Shown here one piece after another: positions 26,900-36,340 of a stretch of DNA of 64,000 nucleotides. Each line of letters begins with the position of its first letter. Positions within the stretch are counted from its first letter, which is position 1. The notes below the pieces were generated by a model. That model did no database searches. It saw only the letters and a program-made list of their open reading frames with translations, and was not told the DNA's origin. The translations under genes were made by a program, and so were the position numbers. This stretch comes from an uncultured Eubacteriales bacterium (GTDB lineage Bacteria > Bacillota > Clostridia > Oscillospirales > Acutalibacteraceae). The stretch covers positions 1 through 64,000 of the forward strand of contig CAKTEE010000009.1 in assembly GCA_934546985.1 (NCBI GenBank), read 5' to 3'.

Positions 26900-27988
26900 T
26901 TACTTATAAAAGTCCCTATACCATTCTGCAAATTTTCTTAGTCCGTCTCTTAAACTTGTACTTGGCTTAAAGCCAAAATCTGTTTCAAGCGCCGTTGTAT
27001 CTGCATACGTAACCGGTACATCACCGGGCTGCATAGGCACAAGTTTTTTATGCGCTTCAAAATCATAATCAGCCGGCAGTACCTCTGCCCGAATCAATTC
27101 CTGCTGGAGTATATCTACAAAATCAAGCAAGTTTTCCGGATGGTTATTGCCTATATTATAAACAGCATACGGAGGAATCGGCAAACCGTCCTCACCGGTT
27201 GTCCGCTCTGGAGCCGCCTGCATTACACGCTTTACACCTTCCACAATATCATCTACATAAGTGAAATCCCGTTTGCAATTCCCATAATTAAAAATTTCAA
27301 TGGTCTGGTTATTTTTCAGTTTATTTGTAAAACCGAAATAAGCCATATCAGGCCGGCCGGCCGGACCATATACCGTAAAAAACCGCAACCCGGTAGATGG
27401 GATATTATAGAGTTTTGCATAGGCGTGCGCCATCAGTTCATTGCTCTTTTTTGTCGCGGCATAAAGGGAAACAGGATTATCCACTTTATCTTCCGTAGAA
27501 TACGGTATTTTTTTATTACTGCCGTAAACGCTGGAAGAAGATGCATATACCAAATGCTCCACTCCTTTTTCTCCATTATCATAGGAATGGCGACAAGCTT
27601 CCAAAATATTGTAAAATCCAATCAGATTAGATTCTATATAAACATCCGGGTTTATAATGGAGTAGCGGACGCCTGCCTGAGCCGCTAAGTTCACTACAAC
27701 AGACGGTTTATCATTTTTAAAAATATCGTCAATTATATCCCTGTCAGCAATAGAGCCTTTGATAAATTTCCATGCAGATTCCGGATGTTCCGCGGCGCAC
27801 TTCTCAATCTGTTCAAGCCGATACTCTTTAATGGTTACATCATAGTAATCATTCAAATTGTCTATCCCTACAATTTTTATGCCGGAAACAGTACGCAGAA
27901 GCTCCAATACCAGATTAGAACCAATAAACCCCGCCGCACCTGTAACCAACACGGTTTTTCTCTCTAAAAATACATTTTTATTCTTCAT
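26900..27988 (-). CDS. UDP-glucuronate 4-epimerase (extended SDR)
   Basis: A 362-aa NAD(P)-dependent epimerase converting UDP-GlcA to UDP-GalA. GAAGFIGS nucleotide motif near residue 17, active site SSSVYG and YAATKK (YxxxK), and RFFTVYGPAGRPDMA typical of the CapI/LpsL UDP-GlcA epimerases. It lies 41 nt upstream of ugd in the same transcript, forming a UDP-Glc to UDP-GlcA to UDP-GalA route. The ribosome site is weak (AAGGGAATAA). Confidence 0.9.
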   Translation of the reverse strand: MKNKNVFLERKTVLVTGAAGFIGSNLVLELLRTVSGIKIVGIDNLNDYYDVTIKEYRLEQIEKCAAEHPESAWKFIKGSIADRDIIDDIFKNDKPSVVVNLAAQAGVRYSIINPDVYIESNLIGFYNILEACRHSYDNGEKGVEHLVYASSSSVYGSNKKIPYSTEDKVDNPVSLYAATKKSNELMAHAYAKLYNIPSTGLRFFTVYGPAGRPDMAYFGFTNKLKNNQTIEIFNYGNCKRDFTYVDDIVEGVKRVMQAAPERTTGEDGLPIPPYAVYNIGNNHPENLLDFVDILQQELIRAEVLPADYDFEAHKKLVPMQPGDVPVTYADTTALETDFGFKPSTSLRDGLRKFAEWYRDFYK

Positions 27989-28068
27989 TGTTATTTATTC
28001 CCTTATCATAAAATTCAGATGAACTATCCCCACCAACAAAGGTTTCTGCCTTCATTGTTATATTTACA

Positions 28069-29232
28069 TTATTTCTGCATTTTATTGATCAATAACTTAT
28101 AAACAATCGATTGGTTCGCGGTTTCTTTCATTACTCCTATTTTTTTCAAGGTACGCTTTCCATATTGCCTGATAAAAATAGAAGGGAAAAGTTTAAAAAT
28201 TACATGATCATATTTCTTTCCGGCACGAATATCCTCAAAAAATTTTTTCCTGTCAGGCGGTAGTTTTGCAGGAGCATTCAGTTGTTGGTTACACTTTACT
28301 GCATTTTCAATATCTACTTTCTCCAAATGTAAATCTGCTGATTCCAATAGTTCTTTGCCTTTTTCTGACTGGCATAAAATCAATGAAATACCTTTGGCAT
28401 GCTCCTCTTTAGGCAGTTTGCTTCCCCATGAATCGCCCAGCGTTATATCTGAAACTCTTTCTAACCGCGCATATGGACAGGAATAACAGTTTTCCGTATA
28501 ATTCAATGCTTTCAGAAACGAGAAAAGATAGCGGTTCGGCATGTCCTGCTTGGTTAACGAAGTATAGTTTTTATATAAATTACATGCTGTTTTTTCTCTG
28601 AATACCATGTTTTCTATGCCGTCTATTTCATACCCATGCTCTTTCAGGAATAATTGTAATAACTTTGGGGAAGGCGTTCCATGACAAATCAAATCCACTG
28701 TATAAAGGTTATCTGGTCCGTTCGCCCTTATATATTTTTTCAATGCCGCAACCTGGCACGGCAGACCAACAAATAATACCTTCTTCCCGCCGTTAAGCAA
28801 GCCCTTTATTTTTTCATATATTCCATAAGGATTACTTTTTATATATTTGGAGCCGGAAAAAATATCCACTTGCTGACTGTTATCCGTAATCTCAAACACA
28901 AAATTACCCTGTCTAAATACGCAACTGCATACATATCCCATTTTATCTGCAAAAGCTTTCATTAAGGCGGTTGCTATGCCGCCCGATGCCGCGCGAAGGC
29001 GAATTGCCTCATCGGCTGCCCAACCCTGATACCATACCATTGGATGTATGGATTCGGGAATATCATTCCTTTGGCAAACGCGAAAACAAGCACCGCAATT
29101 AACACATTTATTTTCATCTATGCAAGCGTTAAAACTATCTAAATGATCAACGATTTTAATAGCCGTATTCGGACATTTCTCTACGCATGCCATACATCCG
29201 GTACACATATTCAAATCACAAACCGTTTTCAT
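28069..29232 (-). CDS. Fe-S protein, coenzyme F420 hydrogenase/dehydrogenase beta-subunit family
   Basis: A 387-aa protein. Two N-terminal [4Fe-4S] motifs: C10-C13-C16-C20 and C43-C46-C49-C53. Then the FrhB-like N- and C-terminal domains (AASGGIATALMKAF, VGLPCQVAALKKY, LICHGTPSPKLL, LGDSWG). Members of this family often sit in polysaccharide loci beside pyruvyl transferases, as here. The role there is unsettled; a flavin/Fe-S redox step on a sugar or lipid intermediate is possible. Start supported by an AGGAG site. Eighteen nt from the flippase gene. Confidence 0.87.
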   Translation of the reverse strand: MKTVCDLNMCTGCMACVEKCPNTAIKIVDHLDSFNACIDENKCVNCGACFRVCQRNDIPESIHPMVWYQGWAADEAIRLRAASGGIATALMKAFADKMGYVCSCVFRQGNFVFEITDNSQQVDIFSGSKYIKSNPYGIYEKIKGLLNGGKKVLFVGLPCQVAALKKYIRANGPDNLYTVDLICHGTPSPKLLQLFLKEHGYEIDGIENMVFREKTACNLYKNYTSLTKQDMPNRYLFSFLKALNYTENCYSCPYARLERVSDITLGDSWGSKLPKEEHAKGISLILCQSEKGKELLESADLHLEKVDIENAVKCNQQLNAPAKLPPDRKKFFEDIRAGKKYDHVIFKLFPSIFIRQYGKRTLKKIGVMKETANQSIVYKLLINKMQK

Positions 29233-29250
29233 CTGTTACTCCTCTGATCC

Positions 29251-30654
29251 TTAGTTTTGAGGTTTTAATTTTCTAAAAAACGAAAGAATCATATTTTTAT
29301 TCATATACAGGCAAACCGCTGCTCCAAACACAAAAGACACGATATGTATCCCCATACTTTGTGTATAATAGCAAGCAGTAACCAAAACCACGCATAAAAT
29401 CAAAATCAGCATATTTTTAACTTCAATTTTCACTCTAAAATAATCCCGCATCTGATACATCCTAATCAGCCATTGCACCCCAAAAGATACAGCAGTCCCT
29501 ATTGCAGGCGCATACAACCCAATGTATGGAACAAGCACAATCCCAATCAACACATTTATTACAGCGGCAATTACAGTTGTTGTAAACGCGCCGCCGGTTT
29601 TCTTAAATACAAGATATGCACTGCCATAAAACTGAGAAAACGCGGAAAATACAGCGCCCAAAAGTAAAACGGGGTTATATAAATAACCTTGCTGATAATC
29701 CTGAGCAACCAACACAGGCATCGCCATTCTTATAAACGGCAGAATAACCAGATATCCGCCTAATAACAGCTTCATATACGTATTAAACGTATCGGAATAA
29801 AATTTATCCCGCCCCTTGCTGTCTTCTTCCATAATGGCGCTTTCCTGCCACGCCAGTTGAAACACGCTTGTTGCAAAAGTTAATAACTGCGAAAATTTAC
29901 CCGCAATAGAGTAGATGCCGCTTGCCGCTGTTCCAAGGAAAAAAGAGATGATGTATCTGTCTGAAGATGAGACAAGCCACCAACATACACTGTTAGGCAC
30001 TAAAGGTACTGAGTAGCGAAACAACTCTTTAAATCGGGTTTTATTGATATTTTTTAAAGAAAATTTTTTCTCTGCCCTTACATAAATTTCAAGATAAGCT
30101 GCCGCTGCAATATAGGAAATACAGTTGGCTGCCAGCATACCGTCAATACCTAAATGCAACACTAATAACGCTATAACCTGGCACCCCAGCATTACAAAAG
30201 TATGCAGGACTCCTGATATTGCAAATTGGAGGTTTTTTTGCTCACATCTGGCAAGCTTCTGCATATATGTCAACAGTACTGATGAAATATAATTCAGATA
30301 AATCAGAAACGGATATTTTACCGAAGGAACAACAAAATGAATAATTACAACAATTCCTCCAAGTACAACTAATCCGCAACATAAAAAGGCTGTAACCGTA
30401 GATATCGTTTGCTTCTTATCTTCATCAGATACCTTAAAAAGGAACCTGAACATACCCTCAATAAACTGAAGCGTTATAACAGGTGTAACCAAGCTGATCG
30501 TTGTAATTACTAAATCATAATACCCATACTCACTTGTTGCCAACGCGGCTGTTATAACAGGCAAAATCAGCATTTGCAGTACCTTGCTGAGTAAATTACC
30601 TATCATATATACCATTGTACCTTTTGCTAATCTGGAGTTTGCACTTGTACCCAT
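29251..30654 (-). CDS. Wzx-like oligosaccharide flippase
   Basis: A 467-aa polytopic protein with about 12-14 membrane helices of the MATE/MOP polysaccharide-transport family. The N-terminus SRLAKGTMVYMIGNLLSKVLQ is typical (shown in part as LAKGTMVYMIGNLLSKVLQ). It would flip undecaprenyl-linked repeat units across the membrane. GGGGAGG lies 4-5 nt before the ATG. A 281-nt gap separates it from the upstream pyruvyl transferase; no gene or clear promoter is visible in that gap. Confidence 0.9.
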   Translation of the reverse strand: MGTSANSRLAKGTMVYMIGNLLSKVLQMLILPVITAALATSEYGYYDLVITTISLVTPVITLQFIEGMFRFLFKVSDEDKKQTISTVTAFLCCGLVVLGGIVVIIHFVVPSVKYPFLIYLNYISSVLLTYMQKLARCEQKNLQFAISGVLHTFVMLGCQVIALLVLHLGIDGMLAANCISYIAAAAYLEIYVRAEKKFSLKNINKTRFKELFRYSVPLVPNSVCWWLVSSSDRYIISFFLGTAASGIYSIAGKFSQLLTFATSVFQLAWQESAIMEEDSKGRDKFYSDTFNTYMKLLLGGYLVILPFIRMAMPVLVAQDYQQGYLYNPVLLLGAVFSAFSQFYGSAYLVFKKTGGAFTTTVIAAVINVLIGIVLVPYIGLYAPAIGTAVSFGVQWLIRMYQMRDYFRVKIEVKNMLILILCVVLVTACYYTQSMGIHIVSFVFGAAVCLYMNKNMILSFFRKLKPQN

Positions 30655-30935
30655 ATATCCTCCCCATGTAACAGCGCAGGTTTCACCTATACACCATGAA
30701 GCCGCTATTATGTTTGTATTGTTCCGTGGTGAATTAAAACCAGTAATTGAAATACCCCTGTCTTTTCAACAAATACATTTTATTGTTCTGTCTTTCATGA
30801 AATCATTAAAATTCCGTCATTCATCTTATATCCACATAATGTTTGTATAAATTTTGCATTCTTTAGCCAATCAAATGCATGACTTCCACCGGTAAAAATC
30901 ATCTAACCATCAGCCGCAGAAAAGTCTTATGCTTT

Positions 30936-32021
30936 TCATCCCTTTGCTTTTTCAAGATTCTCTTTAATAAAATCTCTGGATTGTTTTTTCTTTTCTGTCA
31001 GCCAGTTATCAAATGTTGTAAAATCAGGTTCTTTAGATAAAACATCGGCTAAATGCGCCGTTACTATCCTGCCGGTCAAACGTCCCTGCTCTAAAAGATA
31101 CCTGACCTTAAACCCATTCTTTCTAATATAGGATGCAAAGTTCTTATGCAAAATCAGTGCAAAAACCGCTCCGTGGAATGTATCGGTTACAATATATTTT
31201 GCATGTTGAAACATCTCCAAAAACTCCCTCGGATCAGCGGGAACATTTTCATCACACCATGAATGATAATAGCCGCATGAAATGATTTTACAGCCGTGTT
31301 CCCTTGCAAATGCTTTCACTTCCCTGACCGTTTCTTTGTCGTTCATGGTGGAATCATATGCATAAATTAACACATAATTTTTTTCTTTCCACTTACCGGA
31401 ATCCCATTCTTTCAGCTCTCTCTGAAACCCATAGCATAATACAGGATCAATATTTTCAGTCATTGGAACGTTAAGCTTCATTTGGGAACACATCTGTTTC
31501 GTGTTTTCATCCCGATATCCGATTGCCTTAAATTCAGACAGCAGGGATTTTATCTCATCTACACGGTTTCTCTCTTCCAACAGCTCCATAGATGAATACC
31601 CAAAACTTGCGGCATATGAAAAAATATAATCAGCCGCAACATCTTTGCCATACATATAAGGATTATAGCCTTCGATAATATCAAACACCATATCACTGCC
31701 TATATAGACAGCGTCCAAATCCTTCTCCTGATTATAAAACGCTCCTACATTCAGATATTGGTTCACAAACTCATGAAACGCCGCTTTCTTTTTTTTGAAT
31801 ACAGACTTTACATGCAGGAACCATATTATTTTTTTCAGCGATACATTCTTTAACCGCCTTAAAAAAGTTTCTTTCTTATTCGTTTTTATATCTAACTGCC
31901 AGTTATAATCCAATACAACGGGTACGGCACTCAATTCTTCCAGCACTTTGCTTGACGCATATGTTTGCAGCACTGCGCCGTGGTTAATTGCTTTATACCA
32001 AGTCAATATTCCTACTTTCAA
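30936..32021 (-). CDS. Polysaccharide pyruvyl transferase family protein
   Basis: A 361-aa soluble enzyme of the CsaB/WcaK/ExoV family, expected to add pyruvate ketals to a sugar. Start segment MKVGILTWYKAINHGAVLQTY, shown in part as GILTWYKAINHGAVLQTY, is characteristic, as are YIGSDMVFD and the C-terminal VTDTFHGAVFALI with the conserved His. Four nt from the polymerase gene. Pyruvylation gives the polymer negative charge. Confidence 0.9.
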   Translation of the reverse strand: MKVGILTWYKAINHGAVLQTYASSKVLEELSAVPVVLDYNWQLDIKTNKKETFLRRLKNVSLKKIIWFLHVKSVFKKKKAAFHEFVNQYLNVGAFYNQEKDLDAVYIGSDMVFDIIEGYNPYMYGKDVAADYIFSYAASFGYSSMELLEERNRVDEIKSLLSEFKAIGYRDENTKQMCSQMKLNVPMTENIDPVLCYGFQRELKEWDSGKWKEKNYVLIYAYDSTMNDKETVREVKAFAREHGCKIISCGYYHSWCDENVPADPREFLEMFQHAKYIVTDTFHGAVFALILHKNFASYIRKNGFKVRYLLEQGRLTGRIVTAHLADVLSKEPDFTTFDNWLTEKKKQSRDFIKENLEKAKG

Positions 32022-32025
32022 AAGC

Positions 32026-33477
32026 TCATCCCCTTTTCTTGCCTAATACCTGTCCCACTATCGTTATCGCAGCACCCAATAACAATACGGTAAATACCGT
32101 TGGACGCATAATAGCGCTGAAGGAAGACCGAATAAACGGCTTTAATACGGCAGTAAAAATCATAATAATTACTATAGTATATTTGAAATTATACCTGGCG
32201 TTTTGTCTGTTTATCGGCGTTAACAACCGGCTGATGATAAAGCCAAAAAGAAACATCAGCGCTAAACCAAACCATGAAAAATTTGCATAGGTTTCCGCTA
32301 CAAAAGTATAACCCAAACCGGAAGACCTCCCCAAAGTCTCCTGCATCCATTCCCCCAGATTAGAATATAGAGTAGCGGGATGAACCGTCCAAAAACCAAG
32401 GTTCGGTATAATCGCCGTAAATGCATACCAGTAAGAAGTTCCCCAGCGGAACGAAGTTCCGGTAAGTTCCATCGTCCATGCCAAAGACGACATACTCCAG
32501 CCCAATTCCCCGATGAAATCCCCTAAAGTAGAAGAAATGGACATGGTAAGCGATGAAAATATATCTGCCATTGAACGGTTGGAACTCAGCCTGATATCTG
32601 CAATTGTATTTAATATACCAACAAACAGATAACCGCCTGCTGCCGCCGGCAATATCATTTTTTTCTTAATAGGCTTACCTAAATATTGCTTTGTAATGAT
32701 AAACGCAAGCAACATCATTACCGCGCCGCTTCTTCCGCCGATATACAAATTAACTGCAATATAAACAAAAAGGAAAACCAGCGACAGCCTGCTAATAACA
32801 GGATTGCGGTCAATATGAATTGCATATTTCATCAATAAAGCGATAGGGAACCAGCCTGCAAGCAGCGGGATAAACTGTCCCGTTTTTGAGTAAGAATCTA
32901 TTTCCGAATAAAACTCCCAATATCCTCCCCTAAACACCGCAGGCAATATGTTCCACAAATTGATAATTACACAGGGAATCGACACAATTAAAATAAAAGT
33001 GGACAAAACCTTAACTGAACTAAAATCTAATGAATTCTGAGCAGTCGGCATTGTCCGCACAAACCTTTTACTTGTTCCAAACGCACATACTCCCCCAAAT
33101 AAAAACAATATCATCGCATTCAGGGAGTACAGCAAACTATCCCCCAAATAATGCTTGTCTATGTAGGGAATATAAATCAGCAAATCTAAATCTCCCATGT
33201 TTAATCCTAACGCCCAGCCAATCGTTTGCCCTACGCAAAACAAAGACGCAGCAATAAACATAATAAAAAACGGCGAGCATATCTCTTTTGACATCTTAAC
33301 CCACGCGTAAGACGCCGCCCCCAGCTCCAAAACTGCAACAATAGAAATTACACGCAGGTCATCTGCCGTGTAAACTCTCGTTCCATCTACATAATGCAGT
33401 GTTAAAAACAAATTTATTAGGCATATTCCTATCAATGTCAGCAGCGCGTATGCCTTTTTACGACTTATTCGCATCAT
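32026..33477 (-). CDS. Wzy-like oligosaccharide repeat-unit polymerase
   Basis: A 483-aa membrane protein with about 12 hydrophobic segments and a large external loop (residues about 290-400). This is the usual architecture of O-antigen/capsule polymerases of the oligosaccharide repeat-unit polymerase family. Sequence identity among Wzy proteins is poor, so the call rests on topology and operon position. Its ATG overlaps the glycosyltransferase stop (ATGA), with GGGAG upstream, so the two are coupled. Confidence 0.8.
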   Translation of the reverse strand: MMRISRKKAYALLTLIGICLINLFLTLHYVDGTRVYTADDLRVISIVAVLELGAASYAWVKMSKEICSPFFIMFIAASLFCVGQTIGWALGLNMGDLDLLIYIPYIDKHYLGDSLLYSLNAMILFLFGGVCAFGTSKRFVRTMPTAQNSLDFSSVKVLSTFILIVSIPCVIINLWNILPAVFRGGYWEFYSEIDSYSKTGQFIPLLAGWFPIALLMKYAIHIDRNPVISRLSLVFLFVYIAVNLYIGGRSGAVMMLLAFIITKQYLGKPIKKKMILPAAAGGYLFVGILNTIADIRLSSNRSMADIFSSLTMSISSTLGDFIGELGWSMSSLAWTMELTGTSFRWGTSYWYAFTAIIPNLGFWTVHPATLYSNLGEWMQETLGRSSGLGYTFVAETYANFSWFGLALMFLFGFIISRLLTPINRQNARYNFKYTIVIIMIFTAVLKPFIRSSFSAIMRPTVFTVLLLGAAITIVGQVLGKKRG

Positions 33478-34589
33478 ATCTGAAAACTCCCAAAATATAC
33501 TTCTTCCAAAATCTTTATCGTATTGGAAATATCAAAACCGGCTTTGATAACAGCGTTCGTATTTTCAATCCGCGTCTGTAATTCGGCGTTTTCAAAAATA
33601 GCTGCCGCCCATTGTTCTGCCCCTGCGCTTAAAGGCAAATAGCTTACGTTTGTATTAATTTTCGCCTGCCGTGTAATCGAATCAGATACATAACATGGGA
33701 GTCCTGCGGCTTGTTCCTCAATAAGCGAAACCGGAAACCCTTCCCACTTTGACGGCATAATTACAACATCCAGCGCCTGAAGAATGGCGGGGACATCTCG
33801 CCTTGCACCTAACATTAAAACATCGTCTGTTAAGCCCATGGCGCTAATTTTATCCTGAACTGCACTGCGTAGCTCCCCGTCTCCCACTAAAACCAGTTTG
33901 GAATCCGGTAATTTCTTTTTCAATACATAAAAAACATCAATTAAAAAATCATGATTCTTTGCTTCACAAAGGCGACCCACATTGCCGAAAACCTGTTTGT
34001 TTTCCACACCCAATTTTTTTCTGTATTCTTCCCTTTTTTGTCTGTCAAATTTATACTCGGCAGTTTTTATGCCGTTTTGAATAATAATAGTATTGCTTTC
34101 CCCAATGGTACCGCCATACAGCCACTTTCCCGCCAAATCGGAACACGCATAATAATATGTTACGATGTTTTTTAATTTTGCCTTATTTATTCTATGCAAT
34201 AATTTGTGAACCAAACGGTTCGGAAGATTTGTACTGTGGCTGTGCATAATACGAACCGGAACCCCGCATTTTTTTGCAGCAACCAGCGGTTCGATATAGG
34301 AAAGATTACTGCAATGGAAGTGAACGCATTTATATTCCTTGTGCTCATTGAAAAAACGCAATAGGTCTTTTCTGTTCCTTGTTATCGATTTTTTTCTTGG
34401 TGTAACCCGATAAATCTTCCCCCCAAGAGCAAGAATTTCATTTTCAAAGTCTCCGACCGGCAAATCATTGATTAAAAAATCAAATTGTATTTTTGACCTG
34501 TCTATATTTCGATAAAGGTTCATCAGGAAAGCCTGAATCCCTCCCATATTGAGTTCATTTACTATCTGCAATATTCTTATCTGTTTCAT
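33474..34589 (-). CDS. Glycosyltransferase, GT4-like
   Basis: A 371-aa GT-B enzyme. N-terminal ILQIVNELNMGGIQAFLMNL (family 1/4 opening) and C-terminal nucleotide-sugar motif VVIMPSKWEGFPVSLIEEQA containing the E-x7-E element. It probably adds one residue of the repeat unit on the cytoplasmic side. The start at 34589 has GGAG 6 nt upstream and avoids overlap with the acyltransferase gene; an upstream frame extension is not supported. Confidence 0.88.
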   Translation of the reverse strand: MKQIRILQIVNELNMGGIQAFLMNLYRNIDRSKIQFDFLINDLPVGDFENEILALGGKIYRVTPRKKSITRNRKDLLRFFNEHKEYKCVHFHCSNLSYIEPLVAAKKCGVPVRIMHSHSTNLPNRLVHKLLHRINKAKLKNIVTYYYACSDLAGKWLYGGTIGESNTIIIQNGIKTAEYKFDRQKREEYRKKLGVENKQVFGNVGRLCEAKNHDFLIDVFYVLKKKLPDSKLVLVGDGELRSAVQDKISAMGLTDDVLMLGARRDVPAILQALDVVIMPSKWEGFPVSLIEEQAAGLPCYVSDSITRQAKINTNVSYLPLSAGAEQWAAAIFENAELQTRIENTNAVIKAGFDISNTIKILEEVYFGSFQI

Positions 34590-34605
34590 AGCCCTCTCCA
34601 AAGTC

Positions 34606-35184
34606 TTATTGATTGCTGATGATTGTCCGTTCCCTCTTTTGTATAAACGTTGAATTATCCGGGACAATACCGGTTACCACACTTCCTGCGGCAATAATAC
34701 AATTTTCACCTATCTGTGCCCCGCGAAGGATAATTACATTCGCTCCAATCCACGAGTTCTTTCCAATTTTTACTGGTTGTGTTAAAAATTTCCCGGCTTT
34801 AATGCCGCCGTTACATTTCATGTCGTGATCATGATCATAGATGCATACATTTGGACCAAACTCAACGTTATCACCAATTTCAATATACTCGTGGCAGGCG
34901 ACAACACAATTTGTATTAAAACCAACGTAATCTCCAATTACCAGTTTACCGTTTCTGACAAGAAACCTACAGTTCTTTAACGCTGCAAAGTGATACCCGA
35001 TATGCAGTTCACCATTTCTTGCAAGTGAAAACTCATTTCCGCACCTTGATGTGCAAAGGCCTTTGCACACTACCTTTTTATGCAATACCTTGCAGAAAAT
35101 AAATCTTGTCCTATTAAAGCTAATCCGAAACAAGCTCAGCAACTTTCCCAACGTTTTATTCCTCCAGCGAACGCTTATATTCAT
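34606..35184 (-). CDS. Left-handed beta-helix acyltransferase
   Basis: A 192-aa hexapeptide-repeat protein of the LbH/maltose-O-acetyltransferase type. Isoleucine-patch repeats are seen (IGDYVGFNTN, IGDNVEFGPN, IGKNSWIGANVIILRGAQIG), with a DHDHD motif. It probably O- or N-acetylates a sugar of the capsule. It overlaps the upstream glycosyltransferase by 29 nt and so is translationally coupled. The basic N-terminal 50 residues are longer than usual. Confidence 0.85.
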   Translation of the reverse strand: MNISVRWRNKTLGKLLSLFRISFNRTRFIFCKVLHKKVVCKGLCTSRCGNEFSLARNGELHIGYHFAALKNCRFLVRNGKLVIGDYVGFNTNCVVACHEYIEIGDNVEFGPNVCIYDHDHDMKCNGGIKAGKFLTQPVKIGKNSWIGANVIILRGAQIGENCIIAAGSVVTGIVPDNSTFIQKRERTIISNQ

Positions 35185-36340
35185 TAAAAAATCCGGTCCG
35201 TCTTTCCACTAAAAGCTCTCTGGCATACTTTTCCGCTTCATAAAAATTTTCAGCCGCCAAAGTCTTCATTTTGTCACTTGAGTTTATCAACTCTTTTAAT
35301 ATTTTGCATATTTCTGCTATTTCTGTTTTTGAGTTTGAGAAAATACATTCAGCAGACAATAACTCAGGAATCCCCGCTGTTTTCGCACCAATACAGGGCA
35401 GCGCCCGGCTCATTGCCTCAATTACAGAACGGGGAAGCCCTTCCTGCCGGCTCGGCTGTGCGTAAATATCTATACTGTCCAACCATTCAAACACCTTGTC
35501 ATGGGGCATTTGACCGATAATTTTAACCTGATCTTCTACACCGCAGGCTTTTGCTGTTTCCTTTAAAAACGCACCGGTTCCTCCGCCGATGAGCTGATAC
35601 TCAATATTTGTAATTCCACTTTTTTTCAATTTCCCTAAAGCCTGTATCACATATTGCTGCCCCTTATACAAAACATCCAGCCCTGCGGCTGTTCCAATGA
35701 TATATTTTGTCTTGGGGGAATATGATTTTATTCGTTTGAAACGTGCCTCCAACACTTCTTTTGACACAGGGGCAAGCTCCACATTTGAACAGTTTACCGA
35801 TTTACCCTGCGTTGGATATCTGCCTTGCAGAAACTGATTGGTTACATATAAAACATAGGGCGCGGTCTTCACCCGTTTTTTCATTATGGAAGTTGCCGCC
35901 GGAGCCACTATTTTCCCCTTGAAGCTATAATTCCAATAGGAATCCCACGGACAGCCGACAACTTCAATCAGATACTTCTTTTTATGTTTTTTTGCTAAAT
36001 CCACACTGATATTTCCAATCACACTCGGCAAACGGATAAAAATCAAATCCGCTTCTTTGATTTCCCTGTCTATGATACGCTTTGCTTCATTACGATTTCG
36101 GAGCAGTCCTCCGATTGACGACAGATTTGGGCACTCCACGACACTGATGCAGGGATTCGTTAAACGGGACATCTTCTTTTTTCCGTTTTCTCCATCAATT
36201 TTTCTTGTTCTGATGATTATCTTCAACTCGTCAGCCACTTTAAAATACCGCTCAAACATTTGGTCATTTAAAATACTGTCAAAATAGTTTCCGCTGTCAT
36301 CTTTATATAATGGGCCGTCATAACAAAACAAAGCTTTCAT
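35156..36340 (-). CDS. Glycosyltransferase, GT4-like
   Basis: A 394-aa GT-B enzyme. The C-terminal half carries the donor-site motif DIYAQPSRQEGLPRSVIEAM with the conserved E-x7-E spacing. The N-terminal half is divergent (MKALFCYDGPLYKDDSG) and binds the acceptor. It abuts the next gene upstream (stop and start one base apart), so the operon is tight. Sugar specificity unknown. Confidence 0.86.
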   Translation of the reverse strand: MKALFCYDGPLYKDDSGNYFDSILNDQMFERYFKVADELKIIIRTRKIDGENGKKKMSRLTNPCISVVECPNLSSIGGLLRNRNEAKRIIDREIKEADLIFIRLPSVIGNISVDLAKKHKKKYLIEVVGCPWDSYWNYSFKGKIVAPAATSIMKKRVKTAPYVLYVTNQFLQGRYPTQGKSVNCSNVELAPVSKEVLEARFKRIKSYSPKTKYIIGTAAGLDVLYKGQQYVIQALGKLKKSGITNIEYQLIGGGTGAFLKETAKACGVEDQVKIIGQMPHDKVFEWLDSIDIYAQPSRQEGLPRSVIEAMSRALPCIGAKTAGIPELLSAECIFSNSKTEIAEICKILKELINSSDKMKTLAAENFYEAEKYARELLVERRTGFFNEYKRSLEE

